Made by a program: the position numbers and the translations under genes. From Asterella californica (lineage: Eukaryota > Streptophyta > Marchantiopsida > Marchantiales > Aytoniaceae), in contig JAYKYS010000001.1 of assembly GCA_036924285.1 (NCBI GenBank), positions 7,589,501-7,653,500 on the forward strand: DNA of 64,000 nucleotides, given 5' to 3'. Of this stretch, positions 9,573-22,230 are shown piece by piece (within the stretch, counting starts at the first letter, position 1; every line of letters starts with the position of its first letter). The notes below the pieces were generated by a model. The model saw only the letters and a list, made by a program, of their open reading frames with translations, was not told the DNA's origin and searched no databases.

Positions 9573-10007
9573 ATTGAACAATTAGAGGTTTCTTGCTTTC
9601 TCCAAGAAACCCCATCTTCACAGCATAGGATTCACTACCATGAAGTCGAAAAAGCACATATATCTAACGAAGTAGCAAAGAAGACATCTGCGCCCAGGTG
9701 TGCAGAAGATCTAGCCGTTCCTTATAAGAAATCAACACAGCGTTTCACCAGATACGACAGAGATAGTACAATAGTGTATCCTACCTCCAAGCAAGAGAAT
9801 TGGAATGCCAAAACCTCATGGAACGAAGACTTGGAGGCGAAGTGTCAAACTATGCTCAATAAGAGGAGAAACACCTACTGGTACCCTGGAGCTATTACTG
9901 GAAAGTTTAATATTTTATTATTTTCCTCGGACAACATGCATGGTTTAATACTTGTTTTAACTATTAAATATCCTGGGAGGTCACATGTAAACTCTTGCTG
10001 GTGGTAA
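9573..10007 (+). other. Unrecognised 144-codon open frame without a clear start
   Basis: The frame is open from just after TAA 9570-9572 to TAA 10005-10007. Composition looks protein-like in its middle part (RFTRYDRDSTIVYPTSKQ, NWNAKTSWNEDLEAKCQTML, KRRNTYWYPGAITGKF), with normal charged and aromatic residues and no low complexity. The only in-frame ATG before the last quarter is internal. I do not recognise a family. It could be an exon of a gene whose splice sites I cannot place, or a transposon relic. Confidence 0.3.
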
Positions 10008-12190
10008 AAAGATAGAAGACAAAAACGAAGAAGAGGTGACTGGTGTCAAGACTTTGACAACAATTGGTAGGTTACTTTGATGTGACAACAGGTATGTATA
10101 TTCAGTATTTTAACAGACATTCTTTGTGTACTATGTAATACGTATCAGGCAAGTCGCTCCTAGAGTGAATCAGATCCAGAGTTTAAAAGTGAAGAGTAAG
10201 AGTGCACTTTTCATCTGAGAATACTTCTGTTGAAGTTCTCCTGTTTATCAGTTCTAACCTGCTTATCATATATTAATTATCAGTTCTAACAAGCTGTACT
10301 ATGTTGAGAAGGAGATAAGGTATGTTTAAGTTCTCTTCTTTATCACTTCTAACATACTGATAATATTATTTCCGGAAGTGCGTCTGGGTGGAATTGTCGT
10401 ATGGGTTATTTCCCTATGTCCCGGAATTGTAGGTCTGGATACACTTATATACATTCCCGAGAAATTAATTTTGATAGATTACCTTGATCTAGAGTTTATA
10501 CGTAACTCCTATATATTCTCTATTAACACAAAGCAAAGGTGCTCTAAAACTGATCGAGCATACAAAGTGTACTCTGCAAGAAATCAAGAACATGACAAGC
10601 GATAAAAATGGCAATAAAATACACTAGCATGATCCGTTCTAAGATTAATTTATAGTCTCGTCTGGCCATTTTAATATATTTAATTTAGGTATGTGGCATG
10701 TGTATACTATTGTCTTCATAAAATTGAAAATTTTACAATGAAAACAAAAGAGAGGGTTGGGTAAGTGTGGATTGCAACTGTGAACCCAAAACGTCAAGAA
10801 CTGTGACAATGAACATACTAGTGGTTCTGAATCCGGAAAAACCGTCAGCAATCTTTAGACTATAAGCTTACAACTTCTCAGAAGATCAGATAAGTACACG
10901 TATAACTATAAACATTCTTAACCAATAAGTCTAGGGCGGAAAGATATTCTCGTGAGAGTATAAGTGCAAGGTTGTCAAAGCTTATCCATTCATTAATCTT
11001 TAGATAATATATTAATCTAAACATTAATTTATTACCTAACCCTTCTCAACTGAAGGCTTAGGTAATAAAATAAAATATGTATGTTTGATCTCAAAATGTT
11101 AAGATAAAATGAATAATCATAGACTTCTTATTTCCATGAGAACACTTTGGTAATGAACTTGTGCATGCCAATAGCACCTCGAGAGTTTGTTTATCTTTGT
11201 TTTATTTTTTGGGTTTGTTTGGTGAAAGACTACAAATGTCAAGAAGCTTTTTTAAAAAGAACATAAGAGAGTACATGGGGAGTCAGCTGCCATGCAAGAG
11301 AGAGGGCTGAAACACCAAGGAGTTAGCAGTATATTGTGTTAGCACCCATCCGAAACATCACATAATTGTCATGAAACACATTGAGCACACATTGATAAAA
11401 AGTAGTATCGGATGAACACCCATGGGACATCGCAACAAGCAGGGACTTGCAGGAGGACAAGCCGAATAGGCCACAAGTACCACTAAATTGCACTAGAAAA
11501 ACTAAGCATGATAAAAAGATAGAAGCTAAGAGAGTGAAGCAGAGCGCTAAAACAAAAGTATTTGTGGCAGCCATAGTTGAATTGTATGCTCGTTGGCTTG
11601 GAGAGCAAGCCGAGCTTCGTCATTGGAGGTGAGGTTAAGGAACTAGATCCGAAGATAGTCTAAAGCGGTGTAAAGCGGAGCGTAGCAGAAGGAGAGAACA
11701 ATAACACGTCGAAATACACAATGACATTGGTGTTTCTAGCAGCATCCTCATGCATGGGTCGGGACAAGCATCAAAGAGTCAAGCTAAAAGAAGGAAGAAA
11801 ATGATAGTGTAAAACAAGAGCGACAAAAGATTAGTTGACGCATTTGATTGAACATCGGACAAACCGATCCAAATATAGTCAAAAATACTTACCAAAAATG
11901 TTCACGTGTTGAGCAGAATGCAAAAACATGAGTTGTGTCCTCTGACTGCCCCTCGCAAGTAGCACGAAGATGTTGTTCACCAAGCCGGATGAAACCTGCA
12001 GGAGATCCTGTATATGATGCCTTGTGAAGTATTCGTCATAAGAACACACAATCACGTCTATTGAATGACGAAGACCAGAGAACCTTGTAAACTGCATGTC
12101 ATTGACTTATAGCATGAAAGTCCCTCCTAAGGTTAAGTTAGCTGACATGCTGGGTCGTAAGGCACTGGACCTTATAAAGGTAAATGGTTC
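10008..12190. other. Long AT-rich stretch without a recognised gene
   Basis: Small open frames occur but none has a recognisable domain. 10200-10345 repeats 'ttatca(c/g)ttctaac' three times. A - strand frame (11574-11323) starts with a hydrophobic, signal-like segment (MAATNTFVLALCFTLLASIF) but has no other support. 12100-12190 leads into the LTR of the neighbouring gypsy element. Confidence 0.35.
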
Positions 12191-12969
12191 TGTAAGCTGG
12201 CTTGTCTCTCACCCAAGGTACCTCATATGACTAGGATTACTAGTGCACCATAGTTACAAAGATTCAGTTACACTCACATTCACTTCACTCAAATCTTTGA
12301 CTTGTACGGTCACATCGTTCTCTTTAATATCGTTCCTGCAAATAAATTCTAGTCCCACTCTCAACATGGCATCGCATAATGCTCAAGGATTCTCAAGTTC
12401 TCCAATGCTCACTTTACTGATAAATAGAAAAATGAGAGTGTCTTCCACCCTCTCAACTCCTCCTTATATACTCTACAACTTCTTACTGTGGTAACTTTCA
12501 CTAAGTTAGTTACCTCATGGTAAGTACGCAATCCAAAATAATAAAACTTCTAAAGACTACTAAGACTTAAGAAAAGCAGACACATTACTTGTTTTACTTT
12601 ACTAAAGTAAGAGATTCTCCTACTTTAGCTTTTCCAAAGTGTTAACTTTCCATACCGTCTAATTCGAATATTACAACAAACTAATATGTCTTTTGATGAG
12701 CATCTTTAGATATTTGTCCATTATGTGACAAGTATGGAGCTCCAAATATGCTTCTCAAAAGTATGTAACTTTGTTGATCATCGCTGATTGGATGTCATAG
12801 TGAAACCTCTAATGGTTTTCTCAATTTAGTTATAACTATCTCAACTAGTTATGCCTAGTTTTGATAACTCTAGATTTGGATCTTTGAACTAGAATAACGT
12901 ATAAGATAGTCATAACTGACAAAATTAATATAACAAACACACAAATAATGAGATACTTGTGGTGTGACA
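12191..12969 (-). repeat. 3' LTR of the decayed gypsy element
   Basis: About 779 bp, clearly the reverse complement of the 800-bp LTR at 44855-45654 but diverged by many substitutions and small indels. It ends in TGTCACACC (at 12969) and ...TTACA (at 12191). The purine-rich tract (gtctgggagtaaa on the - strand) adjoins at 12970-12982. Confidence 0.88.
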
Positions 12970-13046
12970 TTTACTCCCAGACTTAATTGTCACTCCGTCC
13001 TCGGAGTGAAGTATCACATGATAAAACTTCTTCAGCTTGTCATGGT

Positions 13047-14284
13047 TCACTCGGTCAAATGACGTATTGCTCTTTTCTTGAAGATCATAAGTGTTATTAC
13101 TCCACACTTTGGAGATGATGAAGATCCAAAATATCGACGTATGAACTTCTTTTGAACTCGCTTTTGTCTAATAGCATCCCATAACATCACCCACTCATCC
13201 ATTTGAAATGGTTGTAACTTCATTTTGTTCTTCATCATGCGCTTGCCATAGCTCTTTTTTTGTTGCAGTTGAGCTATCTCAATTCGTTGAGCTGCATTGT
13301 CTCTATTCTCCTCCAGTTCCAACAAGGTTTCTCTCTTCGCTTTTTCAGCTGTTGGACCACCCTTTCTCTTCAATCCAGCTTGCAAGGTCCGAAAGGTGGT
13401 TAAGTCGAATTGGATTGATAATTTGGATTCCAATCCATACACCATCTTGAAAGACGAATATCTCGTAGACATCTTCACTGTTGTACGATATTCTCATAAA
13501 ACCGCATGAAGACTCTTGTCTCAGTTGTGTTTGATCCTCTCCATATCAGCATCTTTTGCTAACATTTGACATTAATAAAATTTGTCCTCTCTACCAAACC
13601 GTTTGAACTAGGTTTATATGAAGTAGTAACTCTTTGAGAAATAGAGAAGTGTGTGCACATAGCAGTAGTTATACCGCTCGTAAGTTCTCGATCTCTATCA
13701 AAAACTAACTCCAAGGGACATCCAAACCTAGTAATAATCCGTTCATAGAGAACTCTACCCACCTCAACTTCTCCAATAGCTACAAGAGGTCTAGCTTTTA
13801 TCCACTTTGTAAGATAATATGTGGTTACAACAATATACTTATTGTTGCGAGGGGTGCGATTCAAAGGTCCAACAAAAGCTAGTTCTCCATTTCTCAAAAG
13901 GTCCAAGAATTGGAATAGACCTAAGAGGAGTAGAAAATACTAGATTTAATAGCGAAAGCTTTACAAACATCACATGTTTTACAATATGTCAAGCAATCTC
14001 TAAACATCCCCCTCTAGTGATATCTCGCGTCAAGTATCTTGTGTGAGCTGTCAACTTGACTGTAAAATATCTCCATAAATTAGACCGTTATGAAATTCAT
14101 CCATGAGTCGTAGAGATTCCTCCTTGCTCGCAGCTCTTCTGAAGATTCCATCCACTCTTACACGAAATAACACTCCTTCCACCACTATGTAGAATTGACT
14201 TCGCTTCACCAAAGTCTTCTTCTCTCTGGTCCGCATTTCATCTAGATAGACACTCTCGTAGGTAACTCTCAAATTTCTTGACAT
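13047..14284 (-). pseudogene. Gypsy integrase relic
   Basis: - strand. Reading 14284 to 13047: the zinc-binding N-terminal region is broken near 14050; the integrase core is at 13906-13559 (NKYIVVTTYYLTKW, ELVFDRDREL, SSNGLVERTNF); the C-terminus is at 13478-13047 (KMVYGLESKLSIQFD, RYSSFKMVY, VQKKFIRRYFGSSS, equivalent to the GPF module). The first catalytic Asp of the core (TDY in the young copy) reads TYY here. A Trp codon at 13887-13889 corresponds to the TGA stop of the young copy. Confidence 0.85.
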
Positions 14285-15385
14285 TCTATTGAGAATATCA
14301 AGAAATTGCTCATCAAGATCATCAAATCTTTGTCAAGAAAGGTATCATCCACCGACTCCTCTCCATCATCATCGTAAGCTCTAGATAACAAATCTGTATT
14401 TGCGTGCTTCTTCTCTGGTTGATCACAGATCTCATAGTCGTACTCTGACAATAAGAGCTTCCACTTTGCTAATTGTTCTTCGACCATAGGTTTATTGAAG
14501 ATGTACTTCAATGTCTTATGATCTATAATGATAATAAACTTGTCTCTTATGAGAGAATGTCAAAATTTTCTCAAAGCATAGATCACCAGTAATACTTCTC
14601 TCTCTATCACATAACAATTTTTCTGTCTTGATCTTTTGCCGACTAATGTACGCAATAGGATGATCTCGACCTTCAACATCATACTGACTTAAAGTACATC
14701 CTACTGATATATTTGAAGCGTCCGTAAATAAAATAAACTTTTTATTCCAATCGAGCTTAACCAAGATTGGAGTTGAAGTAAGAGCTTTCTTTAGTTCCTC
14801 AAATGTGGCTAGAGCTTGTTCATCTCCTAAAATCAACACGTAATTTATCCCCTTCTTCAGATATACAGTCAAAGCATATGCTTTATGTGAGAACTAGAGT
14901 ATAAACCTTCGATAATACCCCACCATACTTAAAAATTGACGTAGCTTGGTGAGAGTACTAGGAAAAGAGAGCTCTAAGATCTTCTGCACCTTCTCCAGAT
15001 CTATTGCAATGTCGTCCTTGGATATGATATGACTCAAGAGTAATCTTTCCTCACATCCAAAAATACATTTCTCCGGATTGAGAGATGCATTTGCTACATC
15101 TAAACATTTTAAGACCTTCACAAGATGCTCAAAATGCTTCTCCTTACTTTCGTAAACACAAAAGTCATTTATAGAATCTCTCACAAACTTCCATAAGAAA
15201 GGTTTGAACATTTTGTTCATAAACTTTTGAAACATAGCAAGAGCATTACACAGACCAAACATCATGTCTCGAAATGCAAACGTATCCCACGGAGTAGTGA
15301 AAGTAGTCAAGTGTTGATGTTCCGGATTGATCTGGTTATATCCGCTATAGTCATCCTCAAAGCTATACCATTCGATCTCAGCCAC
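14269..15385 (-). pseudogene. Gypsy reverse transcriptase and RNase H relic
   Basis: - strand. 15385-14894 encodes RT from WYSFEDDYSGYNQI through MMFGLCNALAMFQKFMNKMF to SINDFCVYESKEKHFEHLV. The catalytic IDD of the young copy is IND here, so the active site is mutated. 14872-14516 encodes KKFILFTDASNISVGCTLSQ (RNase H). A frameshift leads to KYIFNKPMVEEQLAKWKLLL and KKHANTDLLSRAY (14511-14269). Trp at 15287-15289 matches the site of the TGA in the young copy. Confidence 0.87.
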
Positions 15386-15530
15386 CTCTGATCTTGGAAG
15401 AAAAATGACAAATTGAGGGTGTGTGTTGATTACAAAAAGCTCAATGCTATCACAAAAAATGATTATATCTTCTATCTTTCATCAACGAGATCTTGGAAGA
15501 GGTGGCTGAGATCGAATGGTATAGCTTTGT
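15386..15530 (+). repeat. Locally inverted RT segment with 31-bp inverted repeat
   Basis: Within a - strand element this segment reads as gypsy RT on the + strand (LRVCVDYKKLNAIT, about 15410-15455). A perfect 31-bp inverted repeat bounds it: 15359-15389 and 15498-15528. Flanking sequence on both sides is in the normal - orientation. Confidence 0.85.
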
Positions 15531-16004
15531 ACTCATGTCCACCTCCTAAATAAAACTAGCAGTGAGCAGCTTCTCGATCTCTTCTTTCACCAGATCAGCA
15601 ATCGAAAGACTCACTCTTCGTTGCTTTTGTCGCACTGGTTTGACCTTCTTCTCCAACTCGATATGGTGTTGCTTAGGTGTGACCTCCCTCAGATCCTTGT
15701 AACTAAATGCAAATACATGAATGTATTTGCGGAAGATCTCCTCGAATCAACTCTTCTCCTTTTTAGTAACATTCGGTCCATAACATAAAGTGCCAATTCT
15801 TCTCTCCACCTCCTCAGGAGTCAACGGTTCTTTGTCTCGATCTTTTTGCACTTTCGAAGAAGAAAAGAGGTCCATACATTCACACCCACACTTCTCTCCC
15901 CTAATCTGAAGATGTACTTTCAGATTCTAAATCTGAAGAATTGATACCTACATCAAAAATAGTATCGATAACTTTTGACTCTCACTAGTCAGATGTGGAT
16001 CAAC

Positions 16005-16600
16005 TCAATTTTGACATCCAATCTTGATCTCCGAACAATGGAACTTTAATCCGATGGTGATTCGATGCGATGCGTAAATAACCTTTGTGTCAAATATTTG
16101 TTGCATGTACTGCTCGAAGCTAAGGTCTTCCGAGTAACATTTCATAACTAACTCCTTCAAGATTTGAAATGTCATATTTATCTGCACTCTCATTATTGAC
16201 ACACAAACTCTCTCCAGCACTCTCAATGACCTAACTCGCTATTTGTTAGCCATGCCAACCGTGATACTAGAAGGACGAGTTGGTACTAGATCCAATTTCC
16301 TCATGAGTCGTTCTGAGATGACATCTACTATCGATCCTCCATCGACAAGAACATTGAGACATCTCTCTCATTGATACGAACCTCTACTTTTGATGCATTG
16401 TTGCACATCTCTCCTTCACTAGCATCTAAAGTACTAACACTTACGGTAGAAAAGTTTATCTTCTTCTTCTGACCTCGTTGAGAGCTTAGACTGCTACGAA
16501 GTTCTTTTCTCACCGAAGGATTCAGAGTAATTAATTGTCCCACAATAATATCTGCTTGTTGCTTGCTCACGTCTTCCACCGCATTGTATTTTGATTGCAT
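16005..16600 (-). pseudogene. Gypsy gag C-terminus and protease relic
   Basis: - strand. 16600-16328 matches the young copy from KYNAVEDVSKQQADIIVGQL through VRKELRSSLSSQRGQKKK to the protease start; the DVLVDGGS protease motif is disrupted (reads DVSMFLSMED). 16226-16005 contains MTFQILKELVMKCYSEDLSF and the region following it. Similarity to the gypsy ends near 16600. Confidence 0.82.
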
Positions 16601-17739
16601 TCACCGGTCTAGTGAGAGCAGTAAGATGGAGAGAAGTGAGTACAATCAAGGAAGACCATGCTCATCCATCAAGGGTAGACCCTTGGAACATAGTGTAATC
16701 CACTACCACCTCTAACTTATCATTGTGTATGTACATGTTGTTAGTAACAAGAGAAATCGGACAACCTGAGAAGAAGCGTTCAGATCCGAGACTAAGGGAT
16801 CTGGACTCTATCATAAGTTGACAATTCTTGACTGGTAGTATCACATATTCAAAACTATCCAAAGAGATAACCTCGTCAACTGACAGAATGTTCGAGTCTT
16901 AGTGTCCGAGTGTAGTGACAGTTGGTGTTCGAGTGTAGAACCCCAACTTGGAAGTATACCCATATGTGCCAAGGATCAGATTATCAATCAGTCATGTTGG
17001 AGTAAGTTTTGGAGGTACGTGATTGATTAAAGAAGAAGTTGAGAGATTTAGTCTCGAGGTTTAAATAGTATTACATACAAGATGGAACCTAATAAGATTG
17101 GGTATAACATGTATGATAGAAGAATAATTTTTATGCCACATTGTTTTTCTTACTATCGACAGTAGGATAAGGAGGAGAATGTTAAACTCGATCTTAGACT
17201 GATATGCTTGAAAGGAATATCTTGAATAGGAGAGAACTCGAAAGAGGATACCCGTGTAGAAGTTATCATAAGCATCGATAATCATATTAGTTATTCCCGA
17301 GAGTGTGCACAATATCGTTCAAGATAAAGAGTGTCTTGAATGAGATCAAGCAGTTGGGATAGATCCAAGGTAGTTGACTCTTGAGCTAACCAAGCAGTGG
17401 CTATAACCTACATTGTGTCAAGATAACAAAAGCACTTTGGGGAAGTACAATGATCATATCGATATGAAGATAAGAGAAAGATGAACCTCACCTGATCATA
17501 AATGTAAGCGGGTCAGGTCAGGAGAATATCTCTTGGCAACACCATGCAAATTCTCAAACTCATGGCGGGTCTGATCAACCCATAACGTGGGAATCTATCA
17601 AACTAAGAACACGTCCGAGATCACTATCTCGGTCTGGTTTCATAAAAATAATATCTTTTGATATTATCTAAGGATAAGATATCTAGTATACACTTTCAAT
17701 TCCTAACAGCCATAAAATGGTGGTCAAGTGAAATTTCTC
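16601..17739. other. Unassigned sequence between gypsy relic and Helitron relic
   Basis: A - strand frame at 16862-16662 (contains VILPVKNCQLMIESRSLSLG) reads like protein but I cannot assign it. The remainder is AT-rich with no recognisable coding sequence, LTR or tRNA. One of the unseen ends of the Helitron may lie here. Confidence 0.35.
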
Positions 17740-20700
17740 CGCTCACTTAAAAAAATTATTAGATGCAATATTACAAACACAACATGCATTCTCAGTACTA
17801 TGATAACAAAGATGTGGGAGTTGATACGAATCACCAATTAAAATGATCAACTTTTGACAGAATGGATCTATATCAGCAACTACACTTGCCTCTTGAAGTC
17901 GTAATGTAATCATCGTTAATAACTTAGTTGTAAGCATTAGAATTCATCTATCAAGATTACATTTGCTTCACGAAGACTCATAAAAATATCCCTCCTAACA
18001 TGAAGAGATTTCGAAATGTCTTTGCTAGGAATACAAAACAACTTTTGGACAGTAGTTGCCTCAGCAGATAATCTTGTTGCAGCAATATATGTACTAGCAC
18101 AATATAACACTTTTTGTCTTTTTGTTCTCCAATATTCACATAACCATGTGAAAAATGACTTACCACAGCCAAGAGCACTTGAGATTATTACTAGTTCATG
18201 TTTCTTTTCACAAAGGGAACCAAAAACGTGTTGTTGATCAAGAGTTAAACAACTGTTGTGTGGTTAGTATAAAGTTCAACCAATGAAGGCATAATGCTAC
18301 TTGTTCCATTCGTTTGATTCAACTTTGAAAAATTATTTTTATTCTCTCTTCTTATGTCGAGAGTGACCTCACGTTGAGACAAGTCTGTATGAGTGTCCTC
18401 AAATATCTCAGAATGCGGTTCTGTCATAGTTACTCGACTTGTTAAATCAATACCAAGGTCAAATAAATTGAAATCGTCATTGGAATAATTATCATCACCT
18501 ACAGTATGATCAACGTTGTTGCAGTTTACAGAAGAAAACATCATACTTTGTATCTCCAACAAGAGATTGAGAAAAAATACTTCTGGCGCATGTTCTGACA
18601 ACTCAGTTGTGGACACATCAGAATATAAATGATCGTTAGCGTAATCCTCATAATAAGTCATCATCTTCTCTTTAGTATCTAAGATACCTCTATGAACATA
18701 CTCATGGAGATAGATCCACTTAGAATCGTTCATTGTTAGTATTTCTGACTCAGCCCGAAAATACACAAATGTTAGTAAAATGTTGAAGAAGAATCCTTGT
18801 ATATGATGCACTGGATGATAATCTGTAAAACATACTAATCTTTTTGTACAATAGATAAACTTTCCATGTAAAACAACACCAACAAAACGAGCTTTGGCGA
18901 TAACAGCTAACCTTTTTTTCTTTTATGATATGTTCTTGACCAAAATTGCTTATAAGATCATGTTTCTAAACATAAAGGACAATTCATATAATGTTGGAAT
19001 GGAGAAATTGTAAGAGATTTACACTTTCTGTAACGGATGAATCTTGATGAAAGTGGACTAGAATCAGTATACTCTACAGCTGTACATCGTTGGATCATGG
19101 GTATTTGTAAACAACCCATGCAAGCTTCAGTTACACTAACAAGTTTGCTAAGAACAATAGCTATCACAAGTTTCAACTGAACAGCAGATAATCCTGATAG
19201 TCTTAAGAAACGAGCAGCTTCGACATCTAAGTTGAGTTCTCCAGAAGGTTCGGCTTTCAAAGTATACTTGAGTAAATAAAACGACAAACTTTCGTTAGTA
19301 AATCTTTGAACGTTCATATGAGCTCTCCACAGAAGTAATAACATTGGATGATAAGGTACTACGTTTCTGTCTACATAACGTCCCTATAATAGCACCACTT
19401 GCCAGTAGCATCATGGACAGATGGCGTGTCTTCTAAATGAACTTCAGTAGATAAACTGTGTTTGTACAAACTTTGACGAGTGTCTTTGTTAGAGCAATAG
19501 CATGATGTACGATATACATGCATTTGCTTTTGTGTTACTAACTGATATAATAACAGCTCCTCTTTAATTATCGAAGGAATAAATTTGTGAGTAGAAACAT
19601 CAATTCTGCTAGTACATATGCAGCTATTTTTCCGGTCACACGCTCTAATGTACTTTGATCACACCGTAAAATAATATGGGCATGAAGAGAACCTCTACCT
19701 TGCACTTCATATCTTACAAGGTGGTAGCAAATATCTCCTAAGATCTTATTTTTGCAAATGATATATATTTTTAGAAACATAGACCATCTTGTATGAAAAA
19801 CAAATGCACAACTTAACAACTCAACAAGAGCATCATGCCAACTCAACTATGGGTGAATACACTTCAAAACGGTTTCTAATTTATTTACCTCTATCCATCG
19901 TCTGCTGGACAATTCATCCGCTGTTTAAATCGAAAATAGATCTGGCATTTCCCAAGCTTTCACCTTTGTCCATAAATCCTTGAGGTGACTACCATGTCAA
20001 GCGGGTGTACCTGGAATACTATTATGTAATTGACTACGTAACAACTTGTTAAATATCACATTTTCTAGAACATCCGTTAACTCAAACTTAATCTTTCGTA
20101 CTCTCCCATCAGCAAAATATAAGAAACATATTTCACAACAATCGAAGCTTGTTTGAGCTGGTACACCAACAGAATATAAGGTTTATATAATGTCCAAATG
20201 CTAAAGATGTTAACATCTAATACGTAAATATGAAGCAAAAGTGACACTCCCATGTAATAACCATACATGAATGGAAACAAAAATGGAACAAAAGTTCTTT
20301 CTAGAAACAACCTATCATTATCTACACTCATAGTATAGACTGCGATCCCATCACAATTAGTTACCATTTGTTCTCTTTCCATCATATTTGATCATAAAAG
20401 ACATAGTACTATTCTCAAAGGCATCTCCTTTATCAGGTTGAGAGTGTGGAAAATGATATACCACATCTTGTAATAGTTGTAGATCTTTGTTGTATGGATC
20501 CATAAATTTGAAGCAAGTCCTCTGTTTTGAGTTTCTTTCAAGATATTTTCTGTCGTGGATGCAGACAAAACAACGAGACCACATAACTTCTCAGGACAGT
20601 CTAACAATGTTAGATATTTTTTATACAAGTCATTTATCATCATATTCAACATAAAAATGTCATATATCTCTCTCAGACGATCATTGTTAGTACTAGATGC

Positions 20701-21230
20701 TAATCTAGCTGCATCGAAACTAATAAGTGCAGAGTCCACAACAAAATACTTCTGTATTTACTCTCATAGAATTCTTTATATTTTGCAGTTACCACACAAC
20801 GAGTATCTAAGAAAGCTAACAACTGCAAAACATAAGATTCATATACACTACTTGTTTAATACAATGGAAGATAAAAAAACTCATTTAACCCTGTCTGCTG
20901 TCATTCTTCAAACAGTGTGCACATCTGTCAATACCAACCTTCGTTCCAATTACCACAATATTTCAACATAAAAATATTACATAATGCATAAGCAGGTATT
21001 TTAGCAGAATGAAATGGAGTTAATTTCGCATGTTTTTTATTGCCGTAATTGACAACACCACATAAAGCACAACACTTCATCTCAGAAAATGTAACTCTAC
21101 ATATGTTCGTCCACTCAGTTATCGTGTTAGCAACATTCAACCAGTTGTCAGTGATTTGTCGAAGTGCTGCTCGAAGTCTAGCCATAACACACTGTTGTTG
21201 CTGAAATCTTCGCATCATGGACAATTATTG
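17740..21230 (-). pseudogene. Decayed Helitron Rep-helicase (RepHel) gene
   Basis: Helitron proteins combine an HUH rolling-circle replication initiator with a PIF1-type helicase. Reading on the - strand from 21230: an N-terminal region with paired cysteines (MKCCALCGVVNYG, about 21060); further Helitron-specific segments (20740-20077); the Rep domain with VRYEVQGRGSLHAHIIL, whose H-A-H (19684-19676) is the HUH motif; WRAHMNVQRFTNESLSFYLL plus KYTLKAEPSG (about 19340-19240), a hallmark Helitron block; then the helicase with Walker A GCGKSFF (about 18170), Walker B ILIDEF (about 17950) and IILIGDSYQLPHLC (about 17840). The helicase is cut soon after this, so its C-terminal motifs are missing. 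At least seven frame changes were needed to follow it. The element ends (5' TC, 3' hairpin with CTRR) were not identified. Confidence 0.87.
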
Positions 21231-21389
21231 TATGCTTATATTTCTCAATAATAGAAACAAACATCTTATCCATACTTTATACGTAACAATTCTGTTTAAA
21301 ACCTCTAATATATTAACCATGAACATATCACTTCATGGATCAGGGTTTACTATCAGAATTTCACTAATTCAAAATCAAGCCAACAACAA

Positions 21390-22230
21390 AAAATGAAACA
21401 ATATCCATAGACAATACCAAGAGAAACGAAACCAAGAAAACACGAAAACTACCACAGAATAACAACATAATATAAAAAGATTTTTATGTATCTTTTATGT
21501 ATTTGAAATCGCTGTTCAACATCGATGAGACTGACGATGAACCAGCCTTGAATTTATTACCCACATGCGGTGCTCATTGCATGTTACTAACCTGTTAAGA
21601 TACCGAGACTCCTTACCAATGGTTTCTATGACTCAAAGCTTCTGAAACGTTTAAGCAAAGTTAAAAACGTCTGTTGTTTAGAACATGAAACGATCTTAAT
21701 GATCAATGTTAGCTTTCAGAAGTCATTTCTTTTGAAACATACATAGTAGTAGATAATGAAAGATGAACTTTAATTAACAATCAAAGACAACACTAATAGA
21801 AACGAGATCCAAACAAGTAGAAACAACAAAGAAAACAAAATTTTTCACACAATAACGACATGATTTTTCTGTCTAACGTAAATATACCGTTATAATTCTA
21901 AAAGTGTTAGTCAACATCGATGAGACCCACGATGAATCAGACGATGATTGCATGTTAAGAATCATGTATAGATATCAAAACCACCATTGCTATGGAGTTC
22001 TGATATGTATACCTGGTTATGATGTCCAGACTCCTTACCAATGGTTTCTATAACTCAAAGCTTCTGAAACACCTTAGCAAAGATAAATGAATTAACTTTA
22101 TAATTACTTCTGTTGTCCCCAACAAGAAGTGATCTTTGTAGAACTAGCATTAGCTTTCGAAAGTCAATTCTTCTGAAAAACACACAACAATAGAGGATAG
22201 AGGACGAACTTTGATTAACAGCGTGCGCAC
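21390..22230. repeat. Diverged tandem duplication, about 390-bp period
   Basis: Two copies, about 21390-21790 and 21790-22230. Best-matching blocks: 'caacatcgatgagac' (21518 and 21912), 'agactccttaccaatggttt' followed by 'ctatgactcaaagcttctga' (about 21609 and 22029), and 'ttagctttc' plus flanks (21709 and 22151). Copies differ by many substitutions and indels. The blocks lie directly 5' of the Helitron Rep gene on its strand. Confidence 0.75.

Larger units (their letters stand above)
12191..16600 (-). mobile_element. Decayed Ty3/gypsy element, 5'-truncated, - strand
   Basis: Same family as the younger gypsy at 44855-52487, since the proteins align along their length. Reading from high to low coordinates: end of gag and protease (16600-16005), a spacer with RT start, an inverted segment (15386-15530), RT (15385-14890), RNase H (14872-14269), integrase (14284-13559), integrase C-terminus with GPF-type module (13478-13047), polypurine tract, 3' LTR (12969-12191). 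No 5' LTR and no 5' gag were found between 16600 and 17740, so the left part is lost. Many stops and frameshifts; dead. Confidence 0.88.

Noticed and set aside
11323..11574. 83-codon - strand ORF with a signal-peptide-like N-terminus
   Set aside because: Only the first 20 residues look meaningful. No gene context, no family and AT-rich surroundings; kept only as a remark.
16662..16862. A - strand frame upstream of the gypsy relic as a possible aspartic protease
   Set aside because: No D-T/S-G motif; the resemblance was only in hydrophobic pattern.
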